The notes under the pieces were generated by a model. That model was given only the letters and a program-made list of their open reading frames with translations. It did no database searches and was not told the origin of the DNA. Source: Chryseobacterium ginsenosidimutans (GTDB lineage: Bacteria > Bacteroidota > Bacteroidia > Flavobacteriales > Weeksellaceae). Taken from it: DNA of 64,000 nucleotides. The position numbers were made by a program, and so were the translations under genes. Where the stretch lies: the NCBI RefSeq assembly GCF_030823405.1, contig NZ_JAUSXC010000001.1, positions 1,471,001 to 1,535,000 of the forward strand, given 5' to 3'. Positions 51,887 through 61,410 of the stretch are shown here, in pieces; within the stretch, counting starts at the first letter, position 1, and the number at the start of each line of letters is the position of its first letter.

Positions 51887-51905
51887 ACTTCAAAAATATT
51901 AATAA

Positions 51906-51947
51906 AAAAGAAGCGGAAAAAATCTATAGATTTTTTCCGCTTCTTTT
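51906..51947 (-). terminator. Terminator of porX
   Basis: A perfect 21-bp inverted repeat spans 51906-51926 and 51927-51947, with core GAAGCGG/CCGCTTC and A/T ends. It lies 26 nt after the porX stop. It is the longest perfect hairpin in the window. Confidence 0.85.
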
Positions 51948-51973
51948 ACTGCTCAAAGTAAATAACTATGAAA

Positions 51974-53518
51974 TTACTTCGGTTCTAAAATACTGAAAGG
52001 AATAATACATTCTTCCAATGAAATTCCTCCGTGTTGATATGTTTCTTTATAATAATTTACAAAGTGATTATAATTCTTTGGATAGGCTAAAAAGATATTG
52101 TTTTTAGCGAAAATATATTTCGAACTTAAATTTCCTTTGGGTAAAAACAGTTTTTCAGGATTTGTAATTGCCCAGACATCATTGGTATCATAGGTTAAAC
52201 TTTTACCTGTTTTATATCGGATATTTGTCGAAGTTTCTCTGTCGCCTACAACCTTGCTAGGTTTTTTAACATACACTGTTCCGTGATCGGTTGTAATCAC
52301 CAATTTGAAACCGCTTTCTGCAGCAATTTTAATGATTTTTATCAATGATGAATTTTCAAACCAGTTTAAAGTTAAAGATCTGAAAGTTTTATCATCACGA
52401 ATTAATTGATCGACAATATGATTATCTGTTTTTGCGTGGGAAAGGATATCTATAAAATTGTAAACAATTACCAAAAGATCATTGTTTTTATGCTGATTGA
52501 AATCATCATAGATTTTTCTTTCAAAATCAGCGTTCAAAACTTTAAGATATTTCATTGATTTTGAGCCTAACCCAATTCTTTTCATCTGATCTTCCAGAAA
52601 ATCACGCTCAAATTCATTTTTATTTCCTTCTTCATTATCATTAAACCATTTATCAGGAAAACGTTTTTCAATTTCGGAAGGCATTAATCCTGCAAAGAAC
52701 GAATTTCTTGCATACTGAGTCGCAGTCGGAAGAATACTGTAATAATAATCTTCTGAAATTTTATTATAATATTTAGTAAATAATGGCTCAATCACTTTCC
52801 ATTGGTCATAACGTAGATTATCAACCATTAAAAGCAGTACTTTTTCTTTTTCGATCTCAGGTTTTACTTTTTCTTTAAAAAGCGTGTGGCTCATATGAGG
52901 TTTATCGTTTCCGTTTAACCACTCTTCATAATTGTTTTCGATGAATTTTGCAAACTGGATATTTGCTTCCTCTTTTTGTGATTGTAGAAGATCCGCAAAT
53001 TCATTATCCGCTACTTTGTCAAATTTAAGCTCCCAATTGACAATTTTCTTATAATAATCTGCCCAATCCTGATAAGTTCTCAAATAAGAAAGTTCCATAG
53101 AAAGGTTTCTGAATTCCTGCTGATACTGAAGAATTGTTTTCTGCTCAACAAGATTGTCTTCCTGAAGGTTTTTCTTTAATGATAATAAGATCTGGTTAGG
53201 GTTTACAGGTTTTAAAATATAATCGGCAATCTGAGAACCGATTGCTTCTTCCATAATATGTTCCTCTTCACTTTTCGTCACCATTACTATTTTTAGAGAA
53301 TTATCTTTCTCTTTAATCATAGGAATTGCTTCCAATCCGGAAATTCCGGGCATATTTTCATCAATAAGTGTTAATGCGAACTTTTCTGAATCAATTAGTT
53401 CAAGTGCCTCGTTTACGTTGTTAACAGGTGTTACCTGATAACCCTTTTTTTCCAAAAATACGATGTGAGGTTTAAGTAAATCTATTTCATCATCTATCCA
53501 TAATATCTTTTCCGACAT
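51974..53518 (-). CDS. porX: PorX-type response regulator with PglZ (alkaline phosphatase superfamily) output domain
   Basis: Two-domain cytoplasmic regulator (514 aa). The receiver domain (about residues 1-120) has the acidic pocket D9/D10, phosphoacceptor D53 in LIDENMPG, a Thr in VMVTKS and Lys in LKPVNP. A helical linker follows, then a PglZ domain from about 200 on with the metal-site Asp in LLMVDNLRYDQW, the likely nucleophile Thr in LPTATQYARNSFF and KLVITTDHGTVYV. This architecture and size match PorX, which with sensor PorY and sigma factor SigP controls the type IX secretion system in Porphyromonas. porY is not in this window. It ends at a strong hairpin. Confidence 0.93.
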   Translation of the reverse strand: MSEKILWIDDEIDLLKPHIVFLEKKGYQVTPVNNVNEALELIDSEKFALTLIDENMPGISGLEAIPMIKEKDNSLKIVMVTKSEEEHIMEEAIGSQIADYILKPVNPNQILLSLKKNLQEDNLVEQKTILQYQQEFRNLSMELSYLRTYQDWADYYKKIVNWELKFDKVADNEFADLLQSQKEEANIQFAKFIENNYEEWLNGNDKPHMSHTLFKEKVKPEIEKEKVLLLMVDNLRYDQWKVIEPLFTKYYNKISEDYYYSILPTATQYARNSFFAGLMPSEIEKRFPDKWFNDNEEGNKNEFERDFLEDQMKRIGLGSKSMKYLKVLNADFERKIYDDFNQHKNNDLLVIVYNFIDILSHAKTDNHIVDQLIRDDKTFRSLTLNWFENSSLIKIIKIAAESGFKLVITTDHGTVYVKKPSKVVGDRETSTNIRYKTGKSLTYDTNDVWAITNPEKLFLPKGNLSSKYIFAKNNIFLAYPKNYNHFVNYYKETYQHGGISLEECIIPFSILEPK

Positions 53519-53748
53519 AATTTATTTTTTACATGGTTAATAGTATCAAATTGCTGACCAATTCTTTGCAAAAACTGCCAAAATAAGCAGGTTTTAAGTT
53601 AAATATAAGTTAAATGAAAACATAACGCAATATTCCTGACTTTGTTTCATTTAAAGTCTTCTTTTATATATTTTAAAGCTCTTTCAAGAACTTACATTAC
53701 CATTGGCTCCTGAAATATAATTCACAATTGCCTATATTCTAATGCTGT

Positions 53749-53931
53749 TTAAATATAATGGCAGTTCCGTTTGACCTTGCGCATTTCATTAACCAAAATT
53801 ACCACATTTCCTTTATAATATTCAGAGTTTTTGCTTCCGATATCTTTAAAGCTGTAAATTTTATTCAGGTAAATCTGAACTATGAGATTTTCACTTCTAA
53901 ATACCTTTTCTTTATTCTTGAAAATATTCAT
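53749..53931 (-). CDS. Possible small protein (60 aa), low confidence
   Basis: An ATG-started frame on the minus strand encodes a basic 60-aa peptide (MNIFKNKEKVFRSENLIVQI at its start, VKRNCHYI at its end). It has no recognised domain, signal peptide or membrane helix. Support comes from a -7 box TAATTTTG at 53951-53958 on the same strand, 19 nt before the ATG, and a smooth amino-acid composition. It could equally be a remnant of a larger gene or chance. A plus-strand frame overlaps it and is weaker. Confidence 0.3.
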   Translation of the reverse strand: MNIFKNKEKVFRSENLIVQIYLNKIYSFKDIGSKNSEYYKGNVVILVNEMRKVKRNCHYI

Positions 53932-53950
53932 TTAAGTCAAGGTTTTAATA

Positions 53951-53958
53951 CAAAATTA
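53951..53958 (-). promoter_or_regulatory. -7 box before the possible 60-aa gene
   Basis: On the minus strand TAATTTTG fits TAnnTTTG, 19 nt before the ATG at 53931. It is AT-rich enough to occur by chance. Confidence 0.3.
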
Positions 53959-53982
53959 ATCGGTCTTAAAATTTAAAATCCT

Positions 53983-53990
53983 TAAATTTG
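53983..53990 (+). promoter_or_regulatory. -7 promoter element of the HD-domain gene
   Basis: TAAATTTG fits TAnnTTTG and lies 21 nt before the ATG at 54012. Confidence 0.5.
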
Positions 53991-54011
53991 TGTACAAATA
54001 CTGACGTTTCA

Positions 54012-55226
54012 ATGCAGAATAAGCTAAAAATCATCAACGATCCTGTTCACGGATTTATCAGAATTCCACACGAAATTTTATTTGACATTATCGAGCACCC
54101 TTATTTCCAGAGATTAAGAAGGATAGGGCAGACTGGGCTGTTAAATCTGATTTTTCCGGGAGCGACACATACAAGATTTCATCATGCCTTGGGTGCGATG
54201 CATTTGATGTTCACCGCTTTGGAAACGTTGAAGCAAAAAGGCGTGAAAATTTCTGAAGAAGAAGAGAAAGGAGCAATGTTGGCGATTTTGATGCATGATA
54301 TTGGTCATGGACCCTTCTCTCATGCATTGGAAAGTATGTTGATGGATGACTGGCATCACGAAAATCTGTCACTATTACTGATGAATCGGTTAAATGTAGA
54401 ATTTAACGGAGAATTATCAATTGCTATTGAAATGTTTCAGGGAAAATATCATAGAAAATTCTTCAATCAGTTAATTTCTTCTCAATTGGATGTCGACCGA
54501 CTTGATTATTTAAAAAGAGATAGCTTTTTTACGGGAGTTTCAGAAGGAAGTATTAATACGCAACGAATTATTTCCATGATGAATGTTTGTGAAGAAGGAG
54601 AATTGGTGATTGATGCAAAAGGTGTGTACTCGATTGAGAATTTCCTGACAGCCAGAATGTTCATGTATTGGCAAGTTTATTATCACAAAACTTCAGCGCT
54701 GGCTGAATTTTTATTGGTTAAAATCTTAGAAAGAGCAAAATACATGGTTTCGCAGGGAGTCGATTTATCGGCAACCGAAAACCTGAAATACTTCTTACAT
54801 CGAGAAAAAAGTTCTGCAACTGATGAAGATGTAGAAAGATTTACACAATTGGATGATAATGATATTATTCAGGCAATGAAATCCTGGCAAAATACGGATG
54901 ACGTTATCTTATCTTATTGGTGTAAATGCGTGATTCAGAGAAATCTTCCAAAGACAATTATATCATCCCACTCATTTAGTAGGGAATTCACTGAAGAAAA
55001 AATAAAAAACACTAATGAATTTTTCGGAATCGATAATGGGGGCGAATTAGTACATGAAATTAAGAGAAAACTTCTTCCTTATGATACCAAAAAGCAACCA
55101 ATTTATTTGTTGAAGAAAAATGGGGAGAAGATAAGGTTGGAAGAGTCGGAAGACCAGCTTTTATCAGGTTTGATGGTGAATAAAACGAAAAGATATATAC
55201 TGACTTTCCCTAGAGATATTTCCTAA
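54012..55226 (+). CDS. HD-domain phosphohydrolase, dNTPase/SAMHD1-like
   Basis: A 404-aa HD-superfamily protein of the COG1078 type. Motifs: KIINDPVHGFIRIP at the start, the metal ligands in THTRFHHALGAMHL (His), LMHDIGHGPFSHALE (His-Asp) and SSQLDVDRLDYLKRD (Asp). These match the SAMHD1/dGTPase architecture, so hydrolysis of dNTPs is plausible, which would link functionally to nrdAB far upstream; not proven. I use the ATG at 54012 (MQNKLKIINDP). The frame opens 8 codons earlier at a TTG, which overlaps the promoter box. Confidence 0.9.
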   Translation: MQNKLKIINDPVHGFIRIPHEILFDIIEHPYFQRLRRIGQTGLLNLIFPGATHTRFHHALGAMHLMFTALETLKQKGVKISEEEEKGAMLAILMHDIGHGPFSHALESMLMDDWHHENLSLLLMNRLNVEFNGELSIAIEMFQGKYHRKFFNQLISSQLDVDRLDYLKRDSFFTGVSEGSINTQRIISMMNVCEEGELVIDAKGVYSIENFLTARMFMYWQVYYHKTSALAEFLLVKILERAKYMVSQGVDLSATENLKYFLHREKSSATDEDVERFTQLDDNDIIQAMKSWQNTDDVILSYWCKCVIQRNLPKTIISSHSFSREFTEEKIKNTNEFFGIDNGGELVHEIKRKLLPYDTKKQPIYLLKKNGEKIRLEESEDQLLSGLMVNKTKRYILTFPRDIS

Positions 55227-55275
55227 CCAAATTCTTAAAGAATATTAAAATTCACGATCTGAAAATTAAAAAATG

Positions 55276-55304
55276 TTTGCGAATTACAGAATTTCTTATC
55301 TTTG
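55276..55304 (+). promoter_or_regulatory. Promoter of the lpx cluster, abutting the lpxD start
   Basis: TTTG at 55276-55279, a 17-nt spacer and TATCTTTG at 55297-55304 form an ideal Bacteroidota promoter. Only 6 nt separate the -7 box from the lpxD ATG at 55311, so the mRNA should have almost no leader. Confidence 0.75.
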
Positions 55305-55310
55305 CAGAAT

Positions 55311-56342
55311 ATGGAATTTACAGCTTCGCAAATTGCAAGTTTTATCGACGGAAAAATAATAGGTGACGAGACTGCACTTATTACTGGAGTTTCACCAATT
55401 GAGAATGGAGAATCAGGGCATCTTTCTTTTATAGCACAAGATCGGTTTTCACATTATCTGGACACTTCGAAATGTTCCGTTATTATCGTTTCGGAAAATC
55501 TTTTAACAAAAGATATTTATAATCCTACTATTATTGCGGTAAAGGATGCCTATCTTTCTTTTCAGGTTTTAATGAATCTGTACCAGGAAATGCAGGGCAG
55601 GAAACAAGGGGTTGAAGATGGTTCTTCCATCCATGATACTGCTGTAATTGGTGATGGAGTGTATATTGGTGCTTTTACTTATGTTTCCGAAAAGGCTAAA
55701 ATTGGGGAAGGATCTCAGATTTATCCTCAGGTTTATATTGGAAAAGGAGTGAAAATCGGAAAAAACTGTAAGATTGACAGCGGGGCGAGAATCTATGATT
55801 ATTGTATCATTGGTGATAATTGTGTAATTCATTCTAATACTGTTATTGGAGGCGATGGATTTGGTTTTCAGCCGACTAACGAAGGTTTTAAAAAAATTCC
55901 GCAGTTAGGAAATGTAATCATTGAAGATGATGTTGAAGTGGGTTCAAACTGTAGTATTGACAGAGCAACAATCGGTTCTACCATTATTGGCAAAGGAACT
56001 AAGATTGATAATCTGATCCAGATTGCTCATAATGTAAAAATTGGGCAGAACAACGTCATTGCCGCACAGGCTGGAATCGCAGGATCTACTGTTATTGGAG
56101 ACTGGAACCAGATCGGAGGACAGGTAGGAATTGTAGGCCATATTAAAATAGGAAATCAGGTGAAAATTCAGGCTCAGAGTGGCGTGAATTCCAGCGTTAA
56201 CGATAAAGAAACGTTATACGGTTCACCGGCAATCAGTTATAACGACTATCTTAGAAATTACGTACATTTCAGAAATTTCACTGAAATCGTAGGTAGAATA
56301 AATAATCTTGAGAATACCTCAAAAGATAAAACTAATGAGTGA
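55311..56342 (+). CDS. lpxD: UDP-3-O-acylglucosamine N-acyltransferase (lipid A biosynthesis)
   Basis: Adds the second hydroxyacyl chain to UDP-3-O-acyl-GlcN in lipid A synthesis. The 343-aa protein has an N-terminal uridine-binding domain ([20 protein letters not shown], then [14 protein letters not shown]) and a long left-handed beta-helix. The catalytic His lies in [14 protein letters not shown], with the [14 protein letters not shown] loop in front. A C-terminal helical end follows. I use the ATG at 55311; a TTG at 55302 lies inside the -7 box. It opens the lpxD-lpxC/fabZ-lpxA cluster. Confidence 0.94.
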   Translation: MEFTASQIASFIDGKIIGDETALITGVSPIENGESGHLSFIAQDRFSHYLDTSKCSVIIVSENLLTKDIYNPTIIAVKDAYLSFQVLMNLYQEMQGRKQGVEDGSSIHDTAVIGDGVYIGAFTYVSEKAKIGEGSQIYPQVYIGKGVKIGKNCKIDSGARIYDYCIIGDNCVIHSNTVIGGDGFGFQPTNEGFKKIPQLGNVIIEDDVEVGSNCSIDRATIGSTIIGKGTKIDNLIQIAHNVKIGQNNVIAAQAGIAGSTVIGDWNQIGGQVGIVGHIKIGNQVKIQAQSGVNSSVNDKETLYGSPAISYNDYLRNYVHFRNFTEIVGRINNLENTSKDKTNE

Positions 56343-57732
56343 TATGCAAAAAACACTTCAGCAAGAAGTGACACTTTCCGGAATCGGACTTCATACTGGT
56401 AAAGAAGTAAAACTTACCATGAAACCTGCAAAAGAAAATACAGGTTTTGTATTTGTAAGGACAGATTTGGAGGGGCATCCTCAAGTCGAAGCTGATGTTA
56501 ACTATGTTGTGGCAACAGAACGTGGAACGACATTAGAAAAATTAGGAGTTAAGATCAATACCTGCGAGCATCTTTTGGCTGCTTTGGTAGGATGTGATAT
56601 AGACAATGCCATTTTAGAAATGGATGCTTCTGAACCTCCGATTTTAGATGGCTCGTCAAAGTTTTTTGTTGAAGCTATCGAAAGCGTTGGAGTAGTTGAG
56701 CAAAATACCATAAGAGAGTATCTTGTTGTAAAAGAGGTGCTTACTTACAGCGATTCTGCAACGGGATCAGAAATCACTATCATTCCTTCGGATACCTACG
56801 AAATTACTACCATGGTAGATTTTGGGACTAAAGTTTTAGGAACCCAGAATGCTACGATGAAAAATATTTCTGAGTTTAAAGAAGAAATCTCATCTGCAAG
56901 AACATTCAGTTTCTTACACGAATTGGAGATGCTTTTGGATCATGGTTTGATCAAAGGTGGAGATATTTCTAATGCGATTGTTTATGTAGATAAAGATCTT
57001 ACCCCTGAAACTACAGAAAAACTGAAGAAAGCTTTTGGTAAAGACAATGTGTCAATAAGACCAAACGGAATTCTTGATAATTTGAATTTAAACTATCCTA
57101 ATGAAGCTGCAAGACATAAATTACTTGATGTGATTGGTGATCTGGCTTTGGCAGGCGTAAAAATAAAAGGTAAGGTAATTGCCAATAAACCAGGACATTT
57201 TGTAAATACACAATTTGCAAAAAAACTGAACCGTCAGTGGAAACTGCAGAAAAAGAAAAATGTTCCTGATTTTGATTTAACAAAAGAACCTGTTTTTGAT
57301 ATCAACGGAATCATGAAGCTGATGCCTCACAGACCTCCGTTCTTGTTAATTGATAAAATCCTTGAACTTTCAGATTCCCATGTTGTAGGGCTTAAAAATG
57401 TAACGATGAACGAACCTTTCTTCGTTGGGCATTTTCCTAAAGAACCTGTAATGCCGGGAGTTTTACAAGTGGAAGCTTTAGCACAAACGGGGGGAATTCT
57501 TGTATTGGCAAGTGTTCCGGATCCTGAAAACTATTCTACTTATTTTATTAAAATTGATAAAGTAAAATTCAAGAGAAAGGTAATTCCCGGAGATACCCTG
57601 ATATTCAAGATTGAATTGATAGAGCCTATCAGAAGAGGTATCGTTCATATGCAGGGATACGGTTACGTTGGAGATACAGTAGCTGTAGAGGCAGAATTAA
57701 TGGCCCAAGTTGCAAAAAATAAAGTTGATTAA
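56335..57732 (+). CDS. lpxC: Bifunctional UDP-3-O-acyl-GlcNAc deacetylase / 3-hydroxyacyl-ACP dehydratase (LpxC-FabZ fusion)
   Basis: A 465-aa fusion. The N-terminal LpxC part (about residues 1-305) carries the zinc His in [18 protein letters not shown] and [12 protein letters not shown]. It also has [20 protein letters not shown] and the second zinc site [14 protein letters not shown] (His-x3-Asp). The C-terminal FabZ part (about 320-465) starts [20 protein letters not shown] and holds the catalytic [20 protein letters not shown] (His and Glu). This fusion is known from Bacteroidota. The ATG at 56335 overlaps lpxD by 8 nt; the longer frame to 56308 would overlap it by 35 nt. Confidence 0.95.
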   Translation: MSDMQKTLQQEVTLSGIGLHTGKEVKLTMKPAKENTGFVFVRTDLEGHPQVEADVNYVVATERGTTLEKLGVKINTCEHLLAALVGCDIDNAILEMDASEPPILDGSSKFFVEAIESVGVVEQNTIREYLVVKEVLTYSDSATGSEITIIPSDTYEITTMVDFGTKVLGTQNATMKNISEFKEEISSARTFSFLHELEMLLDHGLIKGGDISNAIVYVDKDLTPETTEKLKKAFGKDNVSIRPNGILDNLNLNYPNEAARHKLLDVIGDLALAGVKIKGKVIANKPGHFVNTQFAKKLNRQWKLQKKKNVPDFDLTKEPVFDINGIMKLMPHRPPFLLIDKILELSDSHVVGLKNVTMNEPFFVGHFPKEPVMPGVLQVEALAQTGGILVLASVPDPENYSTYFIKIDKVKFKRKVIPGDTLIFKIELIEPIRRGIVHMQGYGYVGDTVAVEAELMAQVAKNKVD

Positions 57733-58524
57733 ATGATTCATCAATTAGCAGCCGTAGATAAACGTGCGAAAATCAGCAAAAATGTAATTGTAGAACCTTT
57801 TACTACAATTGCAGGTGATGTCGAAATAGGGGAAGGAACTTGGATTGGTTCTAATGTTACCATTATGGATGGGGCAAGAATAGGGAAAAATTGCAGAATT
57901 TTTCCAGGAACCGTAATCTCGGCAATTCCTCAGGATCTAAAATTTGATGGTGAAGATACACAGACAATTATTGGTGATGATACAACAATAAGAGAATGTG
58001 TAACGGTAAATAGAGGAACTAAAGCTTTAGGATTTACTAAAATAGGTTCAAACTGTCTTATTATGGCAACTTCTCATATCGCACATGACTGTGTTATCGG
58101 AGACCATGTTATCATCGTAAACGGTTGTGGTATCGCGGGGCACGTAGAAATTGGTGATTATACCGTAATGGGAGGTTTATCGGCTGTTCATCAGTTTGGT
58201 AAAATCGGAAAACATGTGATGATTTCCGGTGGTACTTTGGTGAGAAAGGATATTCCGCCTTATGTTAAAGTAGCGAGAGAACCGATGTCTTATGCGGGGA
58301 TCAACTCTGTAGGTTTAAGAAGAAGAGGTTTTACGAATGAGAAAATCTTTGAAATTCAAAAAATTTACAGAGCTATTTTCCAGATGAAAATGAACGTTTC
58401 CCAAGCAATTTCGCATATTGAAAAAGAAATGCTTCCGACTGCCGAAAGAGACGAAATTCTTCAGTTTATTCAAAACTCTCCAAGAGGTATCGTAAAAGGA
58501 TACGGAACAGGAAAGGATAATTAA
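57733..58524 (+). CDS. lpxA: UDP-N-acetylglucosamine O-acyltransferase
   Basis: First acyltransferase of lipid A synthesis; adds a 3-hydroxyacyl chain from ACP to UDP-GlcNAc. The 263-aa length is typical. The beta-helix starts IHQLAAVDKRAKISKNVIV, the catalytic His is in MATSHIAHDCVIGDHV, and the C-terminal helical domain reads GINSVGLRRRGFTNEKIFEI. The start directly follows the LpxC-FabZ stop with no gap. Confidence 0.95.
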   Translation: MIHQLAAVDKRAKISKNVIVEPFTTIAGDVEIGEGTWIGSNVTIMDGARIGKNCRIFPGTVISAIPQDLKFDGEDTQTIIGDDTTIRECVTVNRGTKALGFTKIGSNCLIMATSHIAHDCVIGDHVIIVNGCGIAGHVEIGDYTVMGGLSAVHQFGKIGKHVMISGGTLVRKDIPPYVKVAREPMSYAGINSVGLRRRGFTNEKIFEIQKIYRAIFQMKMNVSQAISHIEKEMLPTAERDEILQFIQNSPRGIVKGYGTGKDN

Positions 58525-58534
58525 AAAAATACAG

Positions 58535-58870
58535 ATGAAAAATTTAATCTTACTAATAACGCTTTCAGCTGCATCTTTGTTGTTTGGACAGCAGACAGAA
58601 GGATTAAAAACTGAAAAAACAACCAAGACTTCAATCATGGAAAGAAAACTTCCTGAAAAGTCTAATGATAGTATTGCTAAGAATAATTTAAATGATATTC
58701 TGAAACAGAAAAATACGGGCAGTTCAATTTTAGGTACTACCAATCAGTATAATTCTGAAGTTCAGATGAATGTAAACAGATTAAATAATAATGTGAATAC
58801 ATTCAATAATAATACATTTAATAGAATGATGCCTCAAGGACAGGGAATACAATTTAATAAAAGAAAATAA
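58535..58870 (+). CDS. Small secreted hypothetical protein between lpxA and efp
   Basis: A 111-aa exported protein with signal peptide MKNLILLITLSAASLLFG (mature start QQTEG). The rest is hydrophilic, rich in N, K, S and Q, and low-complexity toward the end (a repeated NNNVN/NNNTFN pattern), so it is probably disordered. No known domain. It starts 10 nt after lpxA and 17 nt before efp, so it is cotranscribed with the cluster. Whether it relates to lipopolysaccharide is unknown. Confidence 0.75.
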   Translation: MKNLILLITLSAASLLFGQQTEGLKTEKTTKTSIMERKLPEKSNDSIAKNNLNDILKQKNTGSSILGTTNQYNSEVQMNVNRLNNNVNTFNNNTFNRMMPQGQGIQFNKRK

Positions 58871-58887
58871 ATACATATAAAAAATTA

Positions 58888-59454
58888 ATGGCAACAAGTA
58901 ACGATATAAGAAAAGGACTTTGCATTGAATTCAGCAATGATATTTTCAAAGTTGTTGAATTTATGCACGTAAAACCAGGTAAAGGTCCTGCTTTTGTAAG
59001 AACAAAATTGAAATCAGTAACTAACGGAAAAGTACTTGATAATACTTTCTCTGCAGGTCACAAAATCGAAGAAGTAAAAGTTATCACAAGAAAATTCCAG
59101 TATCTTTATGATGATGAGAACGGCTTCCACTTCATGAATAATGATGATTTCTCTCAGTTATATTTAAACAAAGAAATGATTGAAAATTCTAATCTGATGA
59201 AAGCAGGTGAAGAAGTTACTATTATTTTAAAGGAGGCTGATGAGACACCTTTGTCTGCAGAACTTCCTCAATCTGTTTACTTAGAAGTTATTGAGGCTGA
59301 TCCGGGTGTGAAAGGAAACACTGCTACCAACGCTCTGAAAAATGCTATCGTTGAAACAGGAGCAAGAGTAATGGTTCCTCTGTTTATTGAAGCAGGAGAC
59401 AAAATCAAAGTAAGCACAGAAGACGGGTCTTACTTAGAAAGAGTAAAAGAATAA
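58888..59454 (+). CDS. efp: Elongation factor P
   Basis: Translation factor that rescues ribosomes stalled on polyproline. The 188-aa protein has the three-domain EF-P layout. Domain I carries the loop with the conserved tip lysine in KPGKGPAFVRTKLKS, domain II is LYDDENGFHFMNNDDFSQLY, and domain III is YLEVIEADPGVKGNTATNAL with the C-terminal ETGARVMVPLFIEAGDKIKV. The lysine at the tip fits modification by EpmA or a relative, but no modifying enzyme is seen nearby. Confidence 0.95.
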   Translation: MATSNDIRKGLCIEFSNDIFKVVEFMHVKPGKGPAFVRTKLKSVTNGKVLDNTFSAGHKIEEVKVITRKFQYLYDDENGFHFMNNDDFSQLYLNKEMIENSNLMKAGEEVTIILKEADETPLSAELPQSVYLEVIEADPGVKGNTATNALKNAIVETGARVMVPLFIEAGDKIKVSTEDGSYLERVKE

Positions 59455-59473
59455 TTTTAAATAAAATTCACAT

Positions 59474-59509
59474 AAATTCGGTTTGCATAGGCATTCCGAA
59501 TTTTGTTTT
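59474..59509 (+). terminator. Terminator after efp
   Basis: AAATTCGG (59474-59481) pairs with CCGAATTT (59496-59503); a short inner pairing TGC/GCA lies in the loop, followed by a T-rich tail. It separates efp from the second lpxD-like gene. Confidence 0.6.
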
Positions 59510-59527
59510 ATAATAAAATCAATTGTT

Positions 59528-60430
59528 ATGAGATTTCATTCTCCGCAAAAATTGAAAACTATAGCTGATCTTATCGGGTCAAAATTTGTTGGTTCTGAAG
59601 ACTTTGAGATATTGGGAACTAATGAAATCCATATGGTAAAACCGGGAGATATAGTTTTCGTTAATCACCCGAAATATTACGATAAAGCTTTAAATTCTGC
59701 TGCAACAATTATCCTGATTGATAAGGAAGTTGATTGTCCGGAAGGAAAAGCACTGTTAGTTTCTGATGATCCCTTCAGAGATTTTAATAAGATTAATACT
59801 CATTTTACAAGAATATATAATTTCACGGAAGAACTTCACGATGCTGAAATTGGAGAAGGAACAAACATTCACCATTCTGCAGTAATTGGAAACAATGTGA
59901 AAATCGGAAAAAATACCCTTATTTTCCCGAATGTTGTGATTGGTGACAGAACAGTTATCGGTGATAATGTTGTCATTCAGTCTAATACTGTTTTGGGAGG
60001 TGATGCTTTCTATTACAGAAAATTAAACGGAAATTTTGACCGCCTGATTTCAGTGGGAAATGTTGTCATTGAAAATAATGTAGAAATAGGCAATGGCTGT
60101 ACAATCGACCGTGGTGTTACAGATTCTACGGTAATTGGAGAGGGTTCTGTATTGGATAATCAGATTCAGATTGGTCACGATACCGTTATCGGAAAAAAAT
60201 GTCTTATTGCTTCTCAGGTGGGAATTGCAGGATGTTGCGTAATCGGTGATGAAGTGACTTTGTGGGGACAGGTTGGTATAGCTTCAGGTAACAAGATCGA
60301 AAGCGGTTCTGTCATTTTAGGCAAAACCGGAGTTAACAGAGATCTTGAGAAAGGAACTTACATCGGTATGTTCGCAGAAGATTTTAAAACTTATCTGAAA
60401 AAAGAGGTTAAACTGAGAAATCTCAAATAA
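59528..60430 (+). CDS. Second LpxD-like N-acyltransferase
   Basis: A 300-aa paralogue of LpxD. It has a uridine-binding-like N-terminus ([20 protein letters not shown], then [20 protein letters not shown]) and a left-handed beta-helix. It has the His of [18 protein letters not shown] and the loop [17 protein letters not shown]. It is shorter than the first copy at 55311. Bacteroidota genomes often carry two such proteins; the second may use a different acyl chain or act on another UDP-amino sugar. The ATG at 59528 is used; the frame extends 15 codons upstream into the efp terminator. Confidence 0.87.
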   Translation: MRFHSPQKLKTIADLIGSKFVGSEDFEILGTNEIHMVKPGDIVFVNHPKYYDKALNSAATIILIDKEVDCPEGKALLVSDDPFRDFNKINTHFTRIYNFTEELHDAEIGEGTNIHHSAVIGNNVKIGKNTLIFPNVVIGDRTVIGDNVVIQSNTVLGGDAFYYRKLNGNFDRLISVGNVVIENNVEIGNGCTIDRGVTDSTVIGEGSVLDNQIQIGHDTVIGKKCLIASQVGIAGCCVIGDEVTLWGQVGIASGNKIESGSVILGKTGVNRDLEKGTYIGMFAEDFKTYLKKEVKLRNLK

Positions 60431-60470
60431 ACAAATCATGCAGATTTATCTGAAATCAAAGAAATTTAAG

Positions 60471-60478
60471 TAAATTTG
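60471..60478 (+). promoter_or_regulatory. -7 promoter element of sucD
   Basis: TAAATTTG fits TAnnTTTG and lies 43 nt before the sucD ATG. Confidence 0.5.
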
Positions 60479-60521
60479 TGAGCATTAATAAAAATAATAA
60501 ATAAATTAAAATTATAATAAA

Positions 60522-61394
60522 ATGTCAATTTTAGTAAACAAAGATTCTAAAGTAATTGTACAAGGATTTACAGGGAACGAAGGTACTTTCCACGCTGGCC
60601 AGATGATCGAATACGGAACGAACGTAGTAGGTGGTGTTACTCCCGGAAAAGGAGGTAGCGAGCATTTAGGAAAGCCTGTATTCAATACTGTAGCTGATGC
60701 TGTTGCAAAAGCCGGAGCTAATGTAAGTATCATTTTCGTACCGCCTGCATTTGCTGCTGATGCGATCATGGAAGCTGCTGAAGCGGGTATCAAAGTTATT
60801 GTATGTATTACTGAAGGTATTCCTGTAGCAGATATGGTAAAAGTAAAATCTTACATTGCTGACAGAGACTGCAGATTAATCGGTCCGAACTGTCCGGGAA
60901 TCATTACTTCTGAAGAAGCTAAAATTGGTATTATGCCAGGTTTCGTTTTCAAAAAAGGTAAAGTAGGTATCGTTTCAAAATCTGGTACTCTTACTTATGA
61001 AGCTGCAGATCAGGTTGTAAGAGCTGGTTTCGGTATTTCTACAGCTATCGGTATCGGTGGTGACCCAATTATTGGAACTACTACAAGAGAAGCATTAGAA
61101 TTATTCATCAACGACCCTGAAACTGAAGCTGTTGTAATGATCGGAGAAATCGGTGGTGGTCTTGAAGCAGAAGCTGCAAGATGGTACAAAGCTAGCGGTT
61201 CTACAAAACCTGTTGTGGGTTTCATCGCTGGACAAACTGCTCCTAAAGGTAGAACTATGGGACACGCTGGTGCTATCGTAGGTGGTGCAGAAGATACAGC
61301 TCAGGCTAAGATGGAAATCATGAGAGAAAACGGTATCAACGTTGTAGATTCTCCTGCTGACATCGGTGCAACTGTTGCGAAAATTTTAGCTTAA
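60522..61394 (+). CDS. sucD: Succinate--CoA ligase, alpha subunit
   Basis: TCA-cycle enzyme subunit that carries the phosphohistidine. The 290-aa protein has the CoA-binding Rossmann domain ([20 protein letters not shown], then GGVTPGKGG), [34 protein letters not shown] and the phosphorylated His in [13 protein letters not shown]. Codon use looks optimised for high expression. The beta subunit gene sucC is not adjacent, a common arrangement in Bacteroidota. Confidence 0.97.
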   Translation: MSILVNKDSKVIVQGFTGNEGTFHAGQMIEYGTNVVGGVTPGKGGSEHLGKPVFNTVADAVAKAGANVSIIFVPPAFAADAIMEAAEAGIKVIVCITEGIPVADMVKVKSYIADRDCRLIGPNCPGIITSEEAKIGIMPGFVFKKGKVGIVSKSGTLTYEAADQVVRAGFGISTAIGIGGDPIIGTTTREALELFINDPETEAVVMIGEIGGGLEAEAARWYKASGSTKPVVGFIAGQTAPKGRTMGHAGAIVGGAEDTAQAKMEIMRENGINVVDSPADIGATVAKILA

Positions 61395-61410
61395 CATAAA
61401 ACATAACAAT

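Larger units (their letters stand above)
53519..54011. other. Divergent intergenic region between porX and the HD-domain gene
   Basis: These 493 nt hold one possible small minus-strand gene (53749-53931) with a nearby -7 box, and the promoter box of the HD gene at 53983-53990. The porX-side 230 nt is AT-rich without a clear TAnnTTTG box. Confidence 0.5.
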
